From Pseudomonadota bacterium (GTDB lineage Bacteria; Pseudomonadota; Gammaproteobacteria; Steroidobacterales; Steroidobacteraceae): DNA of 12,184 nt. Where the stretch lies: the NCBI GenBank assembly GCA_021779875.1, contig JAJXZV010000047.1, positions 1-12,184 on the forward strand. The letters are read 5' to 3'. The notes beneath the pieces are model-generated. The model was not told where the DNA came from. It saw only the letters and a list, made by a program, of their open reading frames with translations, and searched no databases. A program made the translations under genes and the position numbers. Shown here piece after piece: positions 6,644-12,184 of the stretch; positions within the stretch are counted from its first letter, which is position 1; each line of letters opens with the position of its first letter.

Positions 6644-7153
6644 CTACAGTAAAGCCGGGCGGTCCGGCAATTCATTGTGCGCCGGCCCGGCGGCGCGCTG
6701 CGACGCCGGGAAATGCCGCGCGAGCAAGGTGCCCACGGCGTCCACGCCCGCGAGCGAGCCGACCTCGAACCGGCGGGCGCGAAAATGCTGTTCCATCAGA
6801 CGGCACACCGACTCCCATTCCGCGGGTGCGATGCGCCCCGACAGGCCGCGATCGGCCACGATCTCCACGGCGCGGTCCGCGAGCAGCACGTAGATGAGCA
6901 CGCCGTTGTTGTGCTCCGTATCCCAGACGCGCAGATGCGAGAACACCTCGAGCGCGCGGGCGCGGGGCGAAACGCCGTCGAGGACGCGCAGCGGCGGCAG
7001 CGCGGTCTCGATCGCGAAGCGGATCTCGCCGCCGTGCGCCCGCTCGGCCAGGCCGATGGCCTTCTCGATCGCATCGAGGGTGCTGCGCGGAAACGCGAGG
7101 CGCGCCCCCCAATGCACGGTGGCCGCGTGTCGAAGGAAGCGCCGCGGCTGCAT
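6644..7153 (-). CDS. TPM-domain protein without signal peptide (169 aa)
   Basis: The TPM domain (TLP18.3/Psb32/MOLO-1 fold) spans most of the protein. Recognisable parts are a basic N-terminus (MQPRRFLRHAATVHWGARLAFP), an Asp/Ala-rich helix (residues 27-40), the core RVWDTEHNNGVLIYVLLADR (75-94), then VEIVADRGLSGRI (96-108) and a C-terminal helix ending at LLARHFP (143-149). There is no signal peptide or membrane helix, so it is probably cytoplasmic or peripheral to the membrane. Its ATG overlaps the upstream TPM stop by one base (TGATG), which implies translational coupling. A lemA, TPM, TPM order is common in proteobacteria, as far as I recall. The biochemical role is unsettled; phosphatase activity reported for plant TPM proteins should not be transferred. 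The last 20 residues are a variable tail. Confidence 0.9.
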   Translation of the reverse strand: MQPRRFLRHAATVHWGARLAFPRSTLDAIEKAIGLAERAHGGEIRFAIETALPPLRVLDGVSPRARALEVFSHLRVWDTEHNNGVLIYVLLADRAVEIVADRGLSGRIAPAEWESVCRLMEQHFRARRFEVGSLAGVDAVGTLLARHFPASQRAAGPAHNELPDRPALL

Positions 7154-8028
7154 CACCAGCTCCCCGAGGCGCCGCCGCCCCCGAAGCCGCCGCCGCCGCC
7201 GGAGAAGCCGCCGCCCCCGCGGCCGCCGAAGCCCCCGAATCCCCCGCCGAAGCCGCCGCCGAGACCCCCGCCCCAGCCGCCGCCCGGGGTCCAGCCGCGC
7301 GTCGAGCCGAGCAGCAGGGCGAACAGGAAGGCGACCACGCCCGCGCCGACGCCGATCGGCAGGAAGTGGCTCAAGGTCCAGGCGATGAACCCGGCGAGCC
7401 CGCCGGTGGCCGCCGAGCCGAGCAGCCGCCCGAACAGCGCGCGCAGCACGCCGCTCGCCACGAACACCACCACGAGCAGCAGCGGCAGCAGGCGACCGAA
7501 GGATTCGCCGGAGCGCTCCCACTGCCGATCCGGCTCGGGCAGCGGCTCGCCGTTCACCACGGCGATCAGGCGGTCGACGCCGGCCTCCACGCCGCCGTCG
7601 TAGTCGCCGACCCGGAAGTGCGGTGCGATGGTGTCCGAGACGATGCGCTTGGCGATGGCGTCGGGAATCGCGCCCTCGAGTCCGTAGCCGACCTCGATGC
7701 GCACCTTGCGGTCATCCTTGGCGACCAGCAGGATGACGCCGTCGTCCACGCCCTTGCGGCCGAGCTTCCACTGCTCGGCGACGCGGATGCCGAACTGCTC
7801 GATATCCTCCGGCTGCGTCGTCGGCACGATCAGGACCGCGATCTGGCTGCCCTTCTTCGCCTCGAAATCGGCGAGCTTGCCCTCGATGCGGTTCACCGCC
7901 TGGCCGGACAGCGTGCCGGTGAGGTCGACCACCCGTCCGGTCAGGGGCGGTACCGCCACCTCGGCGTGCGCGCTCCACGCGGCGCCGAGCAGCGCGATGC
8001 CTGCCAAGACGCGTCCGGCGATCCGCAC
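7153..8028 (-). CDS. TPM-domain membrane protein with glycine-rich tail (YgcG-like)
   Basis: This 291-aa exported protein has a signal peptide (residues 1-22, cleavage after AHA) and a periplasmic TPM domain (about 25-160) with LTGRVVDLTGTLS, GSQIAVLIVPTTQPEDIEQF (60-79), KGVDDGVILLVAKDDRKVRI (92-111) and GYGLEGAIPD. Hydrophobic segments follow at about 179-199 and 207-241. The C-terminal tail from about residue 245 is almost only Gly, Phe and Trp and ends GASGSW, which is typical of the family. The start is GTG at 8028, 13 bp after the lemA stop, with a modest GGACGCGGAC region upstream. The order lemA then TPM genes is a recurrent pairing and suggests work in the same envelope process. The exact function is unknown. 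Confidence 0.93.
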   Translation of the reverse strand: MRIAGRVLAGIALLGAAWSAHAEVAVPPLTGRVVDLTGTLSGQAVNRIEGKLADFEAKKGSQIAVLIVPTTQPEDIEQFGIRVAEQWKLGRKGVDDGVILLVAKDDRKVRIEVGYGLEGAIPDAIAKRIVSDTIAPHFRVGDYDGGVEAGVDRLIAVVNGEPLPEPDRQWERSGESFGRLLPLLLVVVFVASGVLRALFGRLLGSAATGGLAGFIAWTLSHFLPIGVGAGVVAFLFALLLGSTRGWTPGGGWGGGLGGGFGGGFGGFGGRGGGGFSGGGGGFGGGGASGSW

Positions 8029-8041
8029 GTCCGCGTCCGGA

Positions 8042-8656
8042 CTAGTGGGCCGGCGCGGCCGACGCCGGCGCCGAGAAATCCACGGCCGGAGGCCGCGAGA
8101 TCACCGCCTCGTTCTCCACCGCGAAGTTGGGCTTCTCCTGGTAGCCGAACACCTTCGCGGTGAGGTTGTCCGGAAAGGTGCGGATCGTCACGTTGTAGGC
8201 CTGAACCGCCTGGATGTAGCGGTTGCGCGCCACGGTGATGCGATTCTCGGTGCCCTCGAGCTGCGCCTGCAGGTCGCGGAAGTTCTGATCGGACTTCAGC
8301 TGCGGATAATTCTCGGTGACCATCATGAGACGCGACAGAGCGCCGGTCAGCTCGCCCTGGGCCTTCTGGAACTGCGCGAAGGCGGCGGGGTCGTTCACCA
8401 GCGCGGGAGTCGCCTGGATCGAGCCGACCTTGGCGCGCGCCTCGGTCACGCCCAGCAGCACCTGCCGCTCCTGCGCGGCGAAGCCCTGCACGGTGGCGAC
8501 CAGATTCGGGATCAGGTCGGCCCGGCGCTGGTATTGGTTCAAGACCTCCGACCAGGCCGCCTTGACCTGCTCGTCCTGCGCCTGCATCGTGTTGTAGCCG
8601 CAGCCGGACAGCAGCAAGCCGGCGATGATCATCAAGCCGTAGGCAGCTCTGCGCAT
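8042..8656 (-). CDS. lemA: LemA family lipoprotein
   Basis: This 204-aa LemA-family protein is the first gene of the envelope operon. It has a short basic n-region and a hydrophobic core ending in lipobox LLSGC (lipidated Cys19). The family pattern follows: NQYQRRADLIPNLVATVQGF (residues 40-59), TENYPQLKSDQNFRDLQAQL (114-133), and GTENRITVARNRYIQAVQAY (135-154). All are predicted helices of the LemA antiparallel bundle. The C-terminus is an Ala/Pro-rich tail. The ATG at 8656 is preferred because it places the signal sequence correctly and has GAGGGG 7 nt upstream; longer in-frame starts would run into the promoter region. The role of bacterial LemA outside the two-component context of the same name is unclear. 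The lemA-TPM pairing points to the cell envelope. Confidence 0.94.
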   Translation of the reverse strand: MRRAAYGLMIIAGLLLSGCGYNTMQAQDEQVKAAWSEVLNQYQRRADLIPNLVATVQGFAAQERQVLLGVTEARAKVGSIQATPALVNDPAAFAQFQKAQGELTGALSRLMMVTENYPQLKSDQNFRDLQAQLEGTENRITVARNRYIQAVQAYNVTIRTFPDNLTAKVFGYQEKPNFAVENEAVISRPPAVDFSAPASAAPAH

Positions 8657-8663
8657 CGTGCAT

Positions 8664-8669
8664 CCCCTC
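8664..8669 (-). promoter_or_regulatory. Ribosome binding site of lemA
   Basis: GAGGGG on the minus strand lies 7 nt before the ATG at 8656. It fixes the lemA start at the lipoprotein signal sequence. Confidence 0.65.
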
Positions 8670-8700
8670 GAGGGCCTCGCGGAACGGAGGCGAGCGGGGC

Positions 8701-8706
8701 AGTGTA
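8701..8706 (-). promoter_or_regulatory. Possible extended -10 promoter element of the lemA operon
   Basis: On the minus strand TGGTACACT gives a TG-n extended -10 with TACACT (4 of 6 to consensus), about 45 nt upstream of the lemA ATG and directly after the terminator of the preceding gene. No convincing -35 is seen; the T-run of the terminator falls at that spacing. The position fits the head of the operon, but the evidence is only a motif. Confidence 0.35.
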
Positions 8707-8715
8707 CCACCGGGC

Positions 8716-8748
8716 AAAAAAAAGCCCCGAGCCTTGCGGGCGCGGGGC
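8716..8748 (-). terminator. Rho-independent terminator after the 65-aa gene
   Basis: On the minus strand GCCCCG pairs with CGGGGC, and after a single mismatch an inner GCC/GGC closes a CGCAA loop. A run of eight T follows. It lies 47 bp beyond the stop of the 65-aa gene and before the lemA promoter region, so it separates the two transcripts. Confidence 0.88.
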
Positions 8749-8794
8749 GGCAGGTGCGGACTTCAGTGAAGGGAAGTAAAGCCCGCCAGGGGAT

Positions 8795-8992
8795 TCAATG
8801 CAGCTGGTACCACTGCAGCACCTGGATGTCGTCCTCCTCCAGGTCGAAGCTGCGGGCCAGCACGCGCGCGATCGCGCGATCACCACTGAGGGCGGTCGAT
8901 TTGCCGAGCAGCTCGACCACCCCGCGATATTCGCTGTACTCCATCGCGCCCTCGGGCTGGGCGATGAAGTGCGTGTAGAATTTCGCTCTCAT
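8795..8992 (-). CDS. Small acidic protein of unknown function (65 aa)
   Basis: I do not recognise the family. The 65-aa product begins MRAKFYTHFIAQPEGAMEYS and ends LARSFDLEEDDIQVLQWYQLH. It has no signal peptide, membrane helix or Cys pair, and looks like a small soluble alpha/beta protein with a central helix (GDRAIARVLARSF) and an acidic DLEEDD turn. Three points support a real gene: a well-formed intrinsic terminator 47 bp past its stop, an AT-rich patch (GATTTAAAGTAAAACC) just before the ATG that stands out from the GC-rich surroundings, and a protein composition unlike the Arg/Ala/Gly-rich shadow frames. It is monocistronic and divergent from greB. Confidence 0.75.
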   Translation of the reverse strand: MRAKFYTHFIAQPEGAMEYSEYRGVVELLGKSTALSGDRAIARVLARSFDLEEDDIQVLQWYQLH

Positions 8993-9103
8993 GGTTTTAC
9001 TTTAAATCCTGCCGGGCGGCGGATCCGTGACGGGGCGCTCACTCGAATCGGCCGGCGCCCGACCCCGTTCACGACTTCGTCGATCCATTTCGGATATTGC
9101 ATC

Positions 9104-9616
9104 GTGTCAAGGTACCGCCCGCCCACCACGCCCGGCTCGAAGTACATCACCCCGGACGGGGCGCGGCGGCTGCGCGAGGAACTCGATCGGCTGTGGCGCG
9201 AGGAGCGGCCGCGCGTCACGGCCGCGGTGGCCGAAGCGGCCGCGCAGGGCGACCGCTCGGAGAACGCCGAATACACCTACGGCAAGAAGCGCCTGCACGA
9301 GATCGACCGGCGCGTGCGCTTCCTGCGCAAACGCCTGGAGGGCATGACCGTGGTCGACGCGCAGTCCGGGCGGCGCGACCCGGGGCGGGTCTACTTCGGC
9401 GCCTGGGTGCAGGTCGAATCCGACGCCGGCGAACGCCGCTGGTACCGCGTGGTCGGGCCCGACGAGTTCGACATGGCCGAGGGCTACGTCAGCATGGACT
9501 CGCCCCTCGGCCGCGCCCTGCTCGGCAAGCGCCTCGACGAGGAGGCCTGGGTCGCCCTGCCGGGCGCGCAGCAGCGGCTCACCGTCCTCGCGGTGAGCTA
9601 TGCGCCCCCGCGATGA
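9104..9616 (+). CDS. greB: Transcription elongation factor GreB
   Basis: GreB binds the RNA polymerase secondary channel and stimulates cleavage of backtracked RNA. The 170-aa product starts with SRYRPPTTPGSKYITPDGAR, typical of GreB rather than GreA. It continues with the N-terminal coiled coil (about residues 18-80), whose tip GDRSENAEYTYGKKRLHE carries the Mg-coordinating acidic pair Asp50 and Glu53. The C-terminal FKBP-like domain (about 85-168) includes WYRVVGPDEFD and YVSMDSPLGRALLGK. GTG at 9104 is chosen because it gives exactly the family N-terminus; the frame is open further upstream but only as antisense of the 65-aa gene. The Shine-Dalgarno is weak (CGGA about 10 nt upstream). It converges on hss with a 35-bp gap. 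Confidence 0.96.
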   Translation: MSRYRPPTTPGSKYITPDGARRLREELDRLWREERPRVTAAVAEAAAQGDRSENAEYTYGKKRLHEIDRRVRFLRKRLEGMTVVDAQSGRRDPGRVYFGAWVQVESDAGERRWYRVVGPDEFDMAEGYVSMDSPLGRALLGKRLDEEAWVALPGAQQRLTVLAVSYAPPR

Positions 9617-9651
9617 GCCGCCGCCCGCGCCCCGCCCGCGCTAGCCGGACC

Positions 9652-11070
9652 TCATGACACCCGGACGTTCTTGAACTGCCACGGATCGCCGGTGTCGAGG
9701 TCCTCCGGGAACAGCTCGCCGCGGCCCTGCAACGGCGTCCAGTCGGTGTACCGGCCCACCAGCCGGCCGAGATAGGGTTCGCAGATCGCGAGCGGCCGCT
9801 CGAAGTCCATCTCGTCCGGCTCGACGATGCCGCGCCGCGGGTTCTCCATCGCCCAGACCATGCCGGCGAGCGCCGCCGCCGTGACCTGCAGGCTGGTGGC
9901 GCTGTTGTGCGGCGCCAGGGCGCGCGCCTGCTGGATCGTGAGCTGCGAGCCGAACCAGTAAGCGTTCCTGGCGTGCCCGGCGAGCAGCACGCCGAGTTCG
10001 TCCATGCCCTCGGTGATCTCGTCCATCATGATCCGCTTGTGCTCCTGCAGCCGCCAGTTGCGGCCGGCGAACTCGTGCACGGACAGCACCGCCGCGTCGC
10101 TCGGATGGTAGGCGTAGTGCGAGGTGGGCCGGTACACCACGCGCCCGCCCTCGCTCACCGTGTAGTAGTCGGCGAGCGAGATCGCCTCCGAGTGCGTGAT
10201 CAGGAAGCCGTGAAAGCTCCCGGCCTCCGGCGTCCAGGTGCGCACCCGTGTGCTCGCGCCCGGGCGGTTCAGATAGATGGCGCAGCCCGAACCCATGGCA
10301 TGGCGACCGCCGTCGGCCGGAAAGTGCCGCTCGTGGCTGCCCCAACCGAGCTCGGCCGGCTGCGCGCCCTCGCTCACGAAGCCGTCCACCGACCAGGTGT
10401 TGACGAACTCGTTGACCCGCTTCGGCCGGTCGGCCACCTGCGTGTCGCGTTCGGCCACGTGCATCACCTTGACGCCCAGGCGCTGCGCGAGCCGCGCCCA
10501 GCCCTCGCGGTCGGCCGGCTTGCCGGCCTCGACGCCCGTATCGGCCGCGATGTCGAGCAGCGCGCGCTTGACCAGATGGGAAACGAGGCCCGGATTCGCG
10601 CCGTGCGTGAGCACCGCGGTCGGGTCGCCGCCGCGCCCCGCGCGCAGCGCGAGCGCGTCCAGGCGCATCGCATAGTTGCTGCGCGTCTCGACGCTCAGCC
10701 GCGCATCGGTGTAGACGCCGGCCCAGGGCTCGATGCAGGTGTCGAGATACAGAGCGCCGCGCTCGCGCGCCAGGCGGATCAGATCGGTGCTCGAGACGTC
10801 GACCGACAGATTCAGCAGGAAGTCGCCGGGCCCGAGCAGCGGCTCGAGCACACCGCGGTAGTTGTCCCTGGTCAGCGCGTTCTTGACGAACGCGACCCCG
10901 TAGCGCTCGGCCTCGGCGCGGCCGGCATCCTCCGCCGTGACGATGAGCACGCGCTCGGGCGAAGTGCCGATGTGACGCAAGATCAGTGGCAAGATCCCCT
11001 GTCCGATGCTGCCGAACCCGACGAAGACGATCCTGCCCGCGAACTTCACATGCACTTCGTGATTGCCCAT
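9652..11070 (-). CDS. hss: Homospermidine synthase
   Basis: This enzyme makes sym-homospermidine from putrescine (or putrescine plus spermidine) using NAD as a hydride-recycling cofactor, in cytosolic polyamine metabolism. The 472-aa length matches bacterial HSS such as that of Blastochloris viridis. Visible features are the NAD-binding GFGSIGQG (residues 18-25), TRDNYRGVLEPLLG (67-80), LNLSVDVSSTDL (86-97), CIEPWAG (112-118), HGANPG (156-161), AERDTQ (206-211), EFVNTWSVDGFVSEG (221-235) with the Trp226 and Glu234 region known from HSS active sites, ITHSEAISLADYYTV (291-305), and the C-terminal LFPEDLDTGDPWQFKNV. The ATG at 11070 has GGGGAG 3 nt upstream. Saccharopine dehydrogenase-fold relatives such as carboxynorspermidine synthase differ in these motifs. 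Two strong hairpins precede the gene. It is followed convergently by greB. Confidence 0.95.
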   Translation of the reverse strand: MGNHEVHVKFAGRIVFVGFGSIGQGILPLILRHIGTSPERVLIVTAEDAGRAEAERYGVAFVKNALTRDNYRGVLEPLLGPGDFLLNLSVDVSSTDLIRLARERGALYLDTCIEPWAGVYTDARLSVETRSNYAMRLDALALRAGRGGDPTAVLTHGANPGLVSHLVKRALLDIAADTGVEAGKPADREGWARLAQRLGVKVMHVAERDTQVADRPKRVNEFVNTWSVDGFVSEGAQPAELGWGSHERHFPADGGRHAMGSGCAIYLNRPGASTRVRTWTPEAGSFHGFLITHSEAISLADYYTVSEGGRVVYRPTSHYAYHPSDAAVLSVHEFAGRNWRLQEHKRIMMDEITEGMDELGVLLAGHARNAYWFGSQLTIQQARALAPHNSATSLQVTAAALAGMVWAMENPRRGIVEPDEMDFERPLAICEPYLGRLVGRYTDWTPLQGRGELFPEDLDTGDPWQFKNVRVS

Positions 11071-11073
11071 GAT

Positions 11074-11079
11074 CTCCCC
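11074..11079 (-). promoter_or_regulatory. Ribosome binding site of hss
   Basis: GGGGAG on the minus strand lies 3 nt before the ATG at 11070. The spacing is short, but it is the only candidate and matches the HSS-family start. Confidence 0.6.
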
Positions 11080-11113
11080 AAATTGTGTATTCCCGTGTGG
11101 TGGATTGGCGGCA

Positions 11114-11138
11114 TTCGGCGGCGCGCGGCGCCGCCGAA
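11114..11138 (-). other. Hairpin in the hss leader
   Basis: This is a perfect 10-bp inverted repeat, TTCGGCGGCG and CGCCGCCGAA, around a 5-nt loop, centred about 55 nt upstream of the hss ATG. There is no T-run after it, so it is not a standard terminator. It could be a leader RNA structure or an operator; which one cannot be told from sequence. Confidence 0.55.
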
Positions 11139-11180
11139 CCCGAGAGGGTAACCGTCTTCACGGGGAATCTCCAAGGATCT

Positions 11181-11209
11181 CGCCCGGGCGGCGGCCTGCC
11201 GCCCGGGCG
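11181..11209 (-). terminator. Strong hairpin directly after the GST stop
   Basis: This is a perfect 12-bp stem, CGCCCGGGCGGC pairing with GCCGCCCGGGCG, with a 5-nt loop, starting at the base after the GST stop codon. No U-tract follows on the minus strand, so it may block 3' exonucleases or assist termination rather than act as a classic intrinsic terminator. Confidence 0.55.
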
Positions 11210-11875
11210 TCACGTCCGGCGCCAGTGCGGCGGATACGTGCGCCCGTAGCCGGGCAGCGCCTCGATGCGGTGGATCCAGCGCGCGAGCGCCGGATAATGC
11301 GTCTCCATGGGCAGGAAGCGCGCGCCGAGCTCCGCGGCGGCGGCGCGGTCGAGCGCCCGGCGCAGCAGCTGGATCCAGGGGAAGATGACCATGTCGGCGG
11401 CCGAGTAGTTCGCGCCCACGATCCACTGCTCGCGGCTCAACCGGCCCTCGATGGTGCGCGCCTCGCGTCCCACCACGTGCATGGCATCGGTGAGCTCGTC
11501 CAGTCTTTCGGCCACCTGGTCGGCGAAGACCGCGTCGACGATCTTCGACAAGGAGGGTTCCGCGTAGGCCTGGAACTCGCAGATCACGCGCATGATGACG
11601 CCGGCCTCCTGGGGATCCGCGCCGAAGATCGGCACCTGCGGATACTTCGCCTCCAGGTAGTACAGGATGGCCACCGACTCGAAGACCACGTAATCGCCGT
11701 CCTTGAGCACCGGTACGCGGCCGCGCGGATTCATCCTCAGCATCTGCGGGGACTGCGGCTCCTGCTTGTCGAGGTGCAGGAGCTGCGACTCGTAGGGCAG
11801 TCCCTTGTGTTCCAGGGCCAGCAGGACGCGCCAGGAGAAGGGACTCCCGCTGCCCCAGTAGAGGGTGATTGGCAT
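11210..11875 (-). CDS. Glutathione S-transferase family protein
   Basis: This 221-aa cytosolic GST has an N-terminal thioredoxin-like domain (residues 1-80). It contains SPFSWRVLLALEHKGLPYE (11-29) with Ser11/Ser14 near the expected glutathione site, the cis-Pro loop GRVPVL (Pro55) and the glutathione gamma-glutamyl-binding ESVAILYYLE (Glu66-Ser67). The all-helical C-terminal domain includes REQWIVGANYSAADMVIFPW (the N-capping/hydrophobic staple region with conserved Asp) and LARWIHRIEALPGY. The ATG at 11875 gives the standard beta-strand start MPITLYWGSGSPFSWR. No Shine-Dalgarno precedes it. Substrate class cannot be told. It is divergent from the sulfurtransferase gene (53 bp between starts) and ends 139 bp before hss. 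Confidence 0.94.
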   Translation of the reverse strand: MPITLYWGSGSPFSWRVLLALEHKGLPYESQLLHLDKQEPQSPQMLRMNPRGRVPVLKDGDYVVFESVAILYYLEAKYPQVPIFGADPQEAGVIMRVICEFQAYAEPSLSKIVDAVFADQVAERLDELTDAMHVVGREARTIEGRLSREQWIVGANYSAADMVIFPWIQLLRRALDRAAAAELGARFLPMETHYPALARWIHRIEALPGYGRTYPPHWRRT

Positions 11876-11884
11876 GGCGCGAAT

Positions 11885-11890
11885 TGTAGC
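11885..11890 (-). promoter_or_regulatory. Possible -10 element of the GST gene
   Basis: The minus strand carries GCTACAATTCGCGCC before the ATG. TACAAT matches the -10 consensus at 5 of 6 positions and ends 9 nt upstream of the start codon, so transcription would begin at or next to the ATG. No -35 match is seen. With no Shine-Dalgarno, a leaderless or very short-leader mRNA is possible. Confidence 0.35.
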
Positions 11891-11928
11891 GGATGCGCGT
11901 CCCGGAGCGCGGCGTTAAGCTTGCGCGC

Positions 11929-12184
11929 ATGCACTTCGATACATTGATCGACGCGGCCGCCCTCCGGGCCTCGATGGACGCATCGGCGGGCGGACCCGGC
12001 CTCGCCGTGCTCGACTGCCGCTTCGATCTCGCGGCGCCCGAGGCCGGCCGGCGCGCCTACCTCGCGGGGCACCTGCCGGGAGCGCGCTTCGTCGACCTGG
12101 AGCGCGACCTGTCCGGACCGCCGACGCCCGCGAGCGGCCGGCATCCCCTGCCCGACCCGCGGGCGCTCGCGCGGCGCCTCGGCG
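11929..12184 (+). CDS. Rhodanese-type sulfurtransferase, N-terminal part (3' end outside window)
   Basis: The first 85 residues of a SseA/TST-like tandem rhodanese protein are present, transferring sulfane sulfur to cyanide or to thiol acceptors such as mercaptopyruvate-derived ones. Seen are [12 protein letters not shown], the strand [20 protein letters not shown] (28-47), [17 protein letters not shown] (48-64) and [15 protein letters not shown] (69-83). All are typical of the inactive N-terminal rhodanese domain of two-domain sulfurtransferases. The catalytic Cys loop would lie beyond the window, so activity and exact class cannot be judged. The ATG at 11929 is the first start after the 53-bp divergent spacer. 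No good Shine-Dalgarno or promoter is visible. Confidence 0.9.
   Translation, partial: MHFDTLIDAAALRASMDASAGGPGLAVLDCRFDLAAPEAGRRAYLAGHLPGARFVDLERDLSGPPTPASGRHPLPDPRALARRLG

Noticed and set aside
7157..7293. Repeat-like GC tract resembling a tandem repeat or CRISPR-like array.
   Set aside because: It encodes the Gly-rich tail of the TPM protein in frame; the repetition follows from glycine codons.
8798..9103. Upstream extension of greB giving 272 aa.
   Set aside because: The added residues are antisense to the 65-aa gene, and GreB proteins start at SRYRPP.
11068..11161. Possible leader peptide starting GTG at 11161 (MKTVTLSGSAAPRAAE...) ahead of hss.
   Set aside because: It does not stop before hss but runs on in another frame through the whole gene, and it lacks a ribosome binding site; no sign of a genuine short leader ORF.

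Overview
This is a compact, very GC-rich (visibly around 70% or more) bacterial chromosomal window with no tRNA, rRNA, CRISPR array or insertion sequence. LemA followed by two TPM-domain proteins, a GreB with the usual SRYRPP start, an HSS-type homospermidine synthase and a SseA-like sulfurtransferase suggest a free-living GC-rich proteobacterium. Gammaproteobacteria is my best guess, by inference from gene content only. Codon use looks uniform and no recent island is evident.

Layout. (1) At 1-1041 (+) is the C-terminal patatin phospholipase domain of a protein that probably began before the window. It converges on, and overlaps by 20 bp, the end of the main block. (2) At 8656-1022 (-) is a tightly packed run of eight genes: lemA lipoprotein, secreted/membrane TPM protein with a Gly-rich tail, soluble TPM protein, LysM-L,D-transpeptidase lipoprotein, secreted LTA4-hydrolase-like M1 protein that has lost its catalytic residues, 43-aa coiled-coil small protein, rhomboid protease and, after a 62-bp gap, an isolated contractile-tail-sheath-like protein with a TTG start. 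The first seven are spaced -11 to +13 bp and are probably one operon. (3) At 8795-8992 (-) is a 65-aa acidic unknown protein followed by a clear intrinsic terminator. greB (+) lies divergent to it. (4) At 9652-11875 (-) are homospermidine synthase (hss) and a glutathione S-transferase, separated by two strong hairpins. (5) At 11929 to the end (+) is the start of a rhodanese-type sulfurtransferase.

How the genes may work together. The lemA-to-rhomboid run reads as a cell-envelope set: lipoproteins, a peptidoglycan cross-linker, periplasmic TPM and pseudo-peptidase proteins, and an intramembrane protease. The two least expected members are the catalytically dead M1 homologue and the sheath-like protein, which has no tube, baseplate, spike, ATPase or other injection-system gene in view. 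These two, with the coupled small protein, are the best candidates for undescribed biology. No complete new system can be shown from this window alone. Every intergenic gap is under 150 bp.
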